NCBI RefSeq assembly: GCF_009711265.1
Contig: NZ_WMII01000022.1
Location: 1 to 51,637, forward strand
Reading direction: 5' to 3'
Source of the DNA: Paracoccus shanxieyensis
Lineage (GTDB): Bacteria; Pseudomonadota; Alphaproteobacteria; Rhodobacterales; Rhodobacteraceae
DNA: 51,637 bases
Part shown: positions 49,492-51,637 of the stretch, in pieces
Numbering within the stretch: the first letter of the stretch is position 1
Layout of the letters: each line of letters starts with the position of its first letter
The notes under the pieces: generated by a model
Told to the model about the DNA's origin: nothing
What the model saw: only the letters and a program-made list of their open reading frames with translations
Databases searched by the model: none
Made by a program: the position numbers and the translations under genes

Positions 49492-49983
49492 CTAATTGCC
49501 GTGTTTCACGATATTGAAGCCTTCGCTCGGTCCTGGGACTTCAAAGTACTTTGTGAACTGATGAAATTGATCATCAGTCACCACAAACGGGTGCTCGCCG
49601 GTCGCATTCCGTTCGCGCAGCCTTCTCAGGCAGACCTCGTCTGATACATCCAAGACATGTAGCTGGTGAGAAGCGGAGCTCGCACTGACAAGCGTGCGCA
49701 TCCAGTTGCGTTGCGTCACTGTGTTCGCGGCAAAATCTAGCACCACCGAAAGACCATTGTTTAGGAGCGATACCACGTGCGGGCCCATGACTCTGCGTAA
49801 GCTGGACGAACAACGCACATAGTCTGAGAGCGAAGACATTTCATTTGGGAAAAGCGCATTCAGCCACTCGTCCTCGGCGATGACGATTGTGCCTTGCGTG
49901 CGAGAAAGTCGGGACGCGAGAGTGGATTTTCCAGAAGCTATTTTCCCGCACATTATGTGCAGAGTTGGGGATGCATTTGACAT
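49492..49983 (-). CDS. P-loop kinase / zeta-toxin-like ATP-binding protein
   Basis: A 163-aa nucleotide kinase-like protein. Walker A is CGKIASGKSTLASRLS; VIAEDEWLNALFP holds an acidic pair, and RRLRERN is a lid-like arginine motif. This resembles chloramphenicol-phosphotransferase or zeta-type kinases. The substrate is unknown. ATG 49983 (MSNASPT) is chosen; ATG 50016 is possible. It runs opposite to the surrounding plasmid genes and has a noticeably less GC-rich composition, so it looks like an inserted cargo gene. Confidence 0.75.
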   Translation of the reverse strand: MSNASPTLHIMCGKIASGKSTLASRLSRTQGTIVIAEDEWLNALFPNEMSSLSDYVRCSSSLRRVMGPHVVSLLNNGLSVVLDFAANTVTQRNWMRTLVSASSASHQLHVLDVSDEVCLRRLRERNATGEHPFVVTDDQFHQFTKYFEVPGPSEGFNIVKHGN

Positions 49984-50157
49984 TGATGGTAACCTTGTTG
50001 GATGCGTAAGACGCATGCGAGTTATAGAAACCGACCACCCGGCCCGACTGTCAGGCCGGGAACGTAATTCGCTTGTTCAGCCAAGCGGTCGGTATCTGAA
50101 GCAAGATTTCCATGTTGAGCATGTGCCATAAGCCCAACGCGGTGTCCATGTCGTTAT

Positions 50158-50182
50158 GAGCACCCAATATAGGTTGGTGCTC
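50158..50182. repeat. Inverted repeat upstream of the kinase gene
   Basis: GAGCACC and GGTGCTC (7 bp, 11-nt loop) lie in the 320-bp gap between the leftward kinase gene and the next rightward gene. It may mark an operator or the edge of the cargo insertion. I see no gene in the gap. Confidence 0.35.
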
Positions 50183-50267
50183 CTTACCTGAAATGCTTGC
50201 CCAGCCGGTCTGCCCGTCGCCCCTTCGAGGAAGAGGGCGGCGGTTTGGTCTTTGGCGGTTTGAGGCG

Positions 50268-50295
50268 GGGAGAGAGGCTTCCCGCGCCGTCGGAG
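50268..50295 (+). promoter_or_regulatory. Shared 5' leader element, copy 3 (partial)
   Basis: GGGAGAGAGGCTTCC followed by GCGCC and GTCGGAGA corresponds to the central part of the elements at 16489 and 48212, and lies 8 bp before the next gene. The stem GGGAG/CTTCC is kept. Confidence 0.55.
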
Positions 50296-50303
50296 ATCTT
50301 CCC

Positions 50304-50822
50304 ATGTTCGATTTGCCCCTGCCGATCCAGCCGACCGCCTCCGCGCGGGGCGTCCCGCCGCATTTCCCCTCGGACGACGCTGACCCCAGTCATCCCTTCG
50401 CCCTGACCCTGTCGCGGCGCGCACCGGCTGATCTCATGTCGGGCCGCGCGGCTCCGCTCGTCCTCTTCCGTTTCGCGACGCTAGCCGAGGCCGTGCAGGG
50501 CGCGATCGACCATGCCGAGGGCATCGCCCCGGATGCCCCGCCCCAGCTTCTCGCGATCCTTGACCGCGACGAGCGCCTTGTTCTGGCCGGGGCAGCTAGC
50601 GACCACGCCGTCGCTTGGTGTCACCCGGTGATGAGCGCGGCCGAAGCGCGGGGCGTCGTGACCGAGGCAAGCCAGCTGCGTGCGCACGCGGACCGCGCGG
50701 TTCTCTGGGGTGAGCCCGATCTGGCGGTTCGGCAGCGCCACCGCGCCGATCTCCTGGACGGGCGTCTCGTCGACCCGCTCTGGCGCGCATTTGCCGCCTG
50801 GGCGCTGCAGGTCGCTGCGTGA
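50304..50822 (+). CDS. Conserved hypothetical plasmid protein
   Basis: A 172-aa soluble protein with no family I can name. It has a proline-rich N-terminus and an Ala-rich helical middle (LAEAVQGAIDHAEGIAPDAPP), then DRAVLWGEPDLAVRQRHRADLLDGRL. It is preceded by a copy of the shared leader element and followed by the DUF6878 gene, so it belongs to the conserved plasmid gene set. Confidence 0.65.
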   Translation: MFDLPLPIQPTASARGVPPHFPSDDADPSHPFALTLSRRAPADLMSGRAAPLVLFRFATLAEAVQGAIDHAEGIAPDAPPQLLAILDRDERLVLAGAASDHAVAWCHPVMSAAEARGVVTEASQLRAHADRAVLWGEPDLAVRQRHRADLLDGRLVDPLWRAFAAWALQVAA

Positions 50823-50923
50823 GGCCCGAGAGACAGAGAGGGGCAGGGGGGATTTGGAGCTTGTCCGGGGGAGAGAGATCGCTCGGCCCCGCTCCGATCC
50901 CTTCCCTCTACCGGAGACACCCG

Positions 50924-51415
50924 ATGAATCTGACAGAACCCTCCCTCGCGCCCCCGATGGGGCCCTCGACCGTCGACATGGCGCAGATCTTCGCGGCCCA
51001 TGCCGAGCGTGCCTCTCGGATCGAAGCACTGCGCCCCGGCAACAAGGACCGCCTGTTCGACGGCCTCATGGCCGCAGGCATCACCCATGTCACCGTGACC
51101 TTCGACGGTGCCGGGGACAGCGGCCAGATCGAAAGCATCGGCGCATGGTCCGGCGAGACAGCCATCGAGTTCCCTGCGACTGAGATCGAATACGCCGCGC
51201 TGACCTGGGACGACCCCGAGGTCGAGATGCGCAACCTGTCACTGGAGGATGTGGTCGAGCAGTTGGCCTACGACTTTCTCAGCGACACCCATGGCGGTTG
51301 GGAGAACAACGACGGCGCCTGGGGCGAGTTCTGCTTCGACGCCGCGGCGCGCTGCATCCATCTCGAGTTCAACGAGCGCTTCACCTCGTCCGAACTCACC
51401 ACCCATGATTTCTGA
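50924..51415 (+). CDS. DUF6878 family protein
   Basis: A 163-aa protein. The family pattern is clear: GITHVTVTFDGAGDSGQIESI, then DTHGGWENNDGAWGEFCFD and the C-terminal FNERFTSSELTTHDF. DUF6878 proteins are common on alphaproteobacterial plasmids; the function is unknown. CCGGAG lies about 8 nt before ATG 50924. Confidence 0.85.
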   Translation: MNLTEPSLAPPMGPSTVDMAQIFAAHAERASRIEALRPGNKDRLFDGLMAAGITHVTVTFDGAGDSGQIESIGAWSGETAIEFPATEIEYAALTWDDPEVEMRNLSLEDVVEQLAYDFLSDTHGGWENNDGAWGEFCFDAAARCIHLEFNERFTSSELTTHDF

Positions 51416-51425
51416 GGTGGCTTCG

Positions 51426-51551
51426 ATGGCACATCCCTACCACCACGCCCTCTCCTCGGTGAAGAAATGGGGCGGCGCGGTCGACGATTTCATGGCGGTG
51501 CATGCCTGGTTAGATGTTATCTGGACTGGCAAGCGTTTTCTTGGCGCGTAG
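51426..51551 (+). pseudogene. Truncated DUF6915-like gene
   Basis: The frame starts MAHPYHHALSSVKKWGG and continues as a DUF6915-type protein to VHAWLD, then changes to an unrelated IWTGKRFLGA tail and stops at 41 aa. Family members are roughly twice this length. The coding sequence is cut near 51514, probably by a mobile element whose first bases follow. GAGGTGG precedes ATG 51426. Such proteins normally follow DUF6878 genes. Confidence 0.6.
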
Positions 51552-51575
51552 GGTAGCGATAGTCCATAGGAGGGG

Positions 51576-51627
51576 CCCCGCCGTCCGCACTGCGCGGATC
51601 AAAGCGCTGGCGGTGCGGACGGCGGGG
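51576..51627. repeat. Strong inverted repeat at the window's right end
   Basis: CCCCGCCGTCCGCAC (51576-51590) and GTGCGGACGGCGGGG (51613-51627) form a perfect 15-bp stem with a 22-nt loop. No gene covers it. It lies just beyond the point where the DUF6915-like gene breaks off and may belong to the inserted element. Confidence 0.6.
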
Positions 51628-51637
51628 AGGTCCCTGT

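Noticed and set aside
50051..50305. 84-aa minus-strand frame ending MLNMEILLQIPTAWLNKRI
   Set aside because: The C-terminal part looks protein-like and could be a transposase or kinase-island remnant, but there is no start, ribosome site or family match I can support.
1..51637. CRISPR arrays, tRNA or rRNA genes, conjugation (T4SS, relaxase) genes
   Set aside because: I looked for regularly spaced repeats, tRNA-like cloverleafs and VirB/Tra motifs and saw none in this window.

Overview
The window looks like part of a large, GC-rich repABC plasmid (or chromid) of an alphaproteobacterium, most likely Rhodobacterales (Paracoccus/Roseobacter type). The basis is a complete repA-repB-repC cassette with three identical parS-like palindromes and an antisense RNA signature between repB and repC. 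Plasmid-type families are also present (RHE_PE00001/DUF1612, DUF932, a large ParB-like protein, DUF6878), as well as plasmid-borne SSB and H-NS-like proteins. I see no rRNA, tRNA, CRISPR array or conjugation genes.

Layout. 1-9 kb: a possible, apparently unnamed defence-type locus. A leftward operon encodes a small protein, a RecB-like nuclease/exonuclease/SF1 helicase and a sacsin/Hsp90-like ATPase. Divergent to it are a WYL regulator and a HEPN protein with an intact R-x4-H motif. 9-12.7 kb: a rhomboid protease, an HD phosphohydrolase, an RHE_PE00001 protein and a serine recombinase whose upstream region holds two palindromes. 13-20 kb: repABC, a ParB-like protein and small plasmid proteins. 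20-30 kb: a metal and redox island. It has a PbrR/ZntR-like MerR regulator, a Zn/Cd/Pb P-type ATPase operon ending in lspA and dsbB/dsbA-like genes, mntR/mntH, and a copper-trafficking operon (SCO, PCuAC, SCO, DUF411). Two promoters of identical MerR architecture drive the ATPase operon and the copper operon.

30-36 kb: an H-NS-like protein, then ssb. A tyrosine-recombinase-like gene and a Fic gene follow, and then a decayed duplicate of the 3' end of ssb. This looks like a small integrative element inserted at the end of ssb. 36-38.8 kb: chromate-resistance-type genes (ChrB N-terminal domain, MFS), a frameshifted DUF1127 gene and a TauE/SafE exporter. 39-48 kb: a leftward operon (cytochrome b561-like, two membrane/exported proteins of unknown function, ABC transporter, calcium-motif exported protein). 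It is divergent from a two-component system, with a pair of dyad operators between them, followed by DUF2127 and PAP2 genes.

48-51.6 kb: conserved plasmid genes (DUF932, an unknown, DUF6878, a truncated DUF6915-like gene) interrupted by a P-loop kinase cargo gene. The 5' leaders of three plasmid genes, spread over 34 kb, share a near-identical hairpin element. All functions are assigned by reading motifs and family resemblance; no database search was run.
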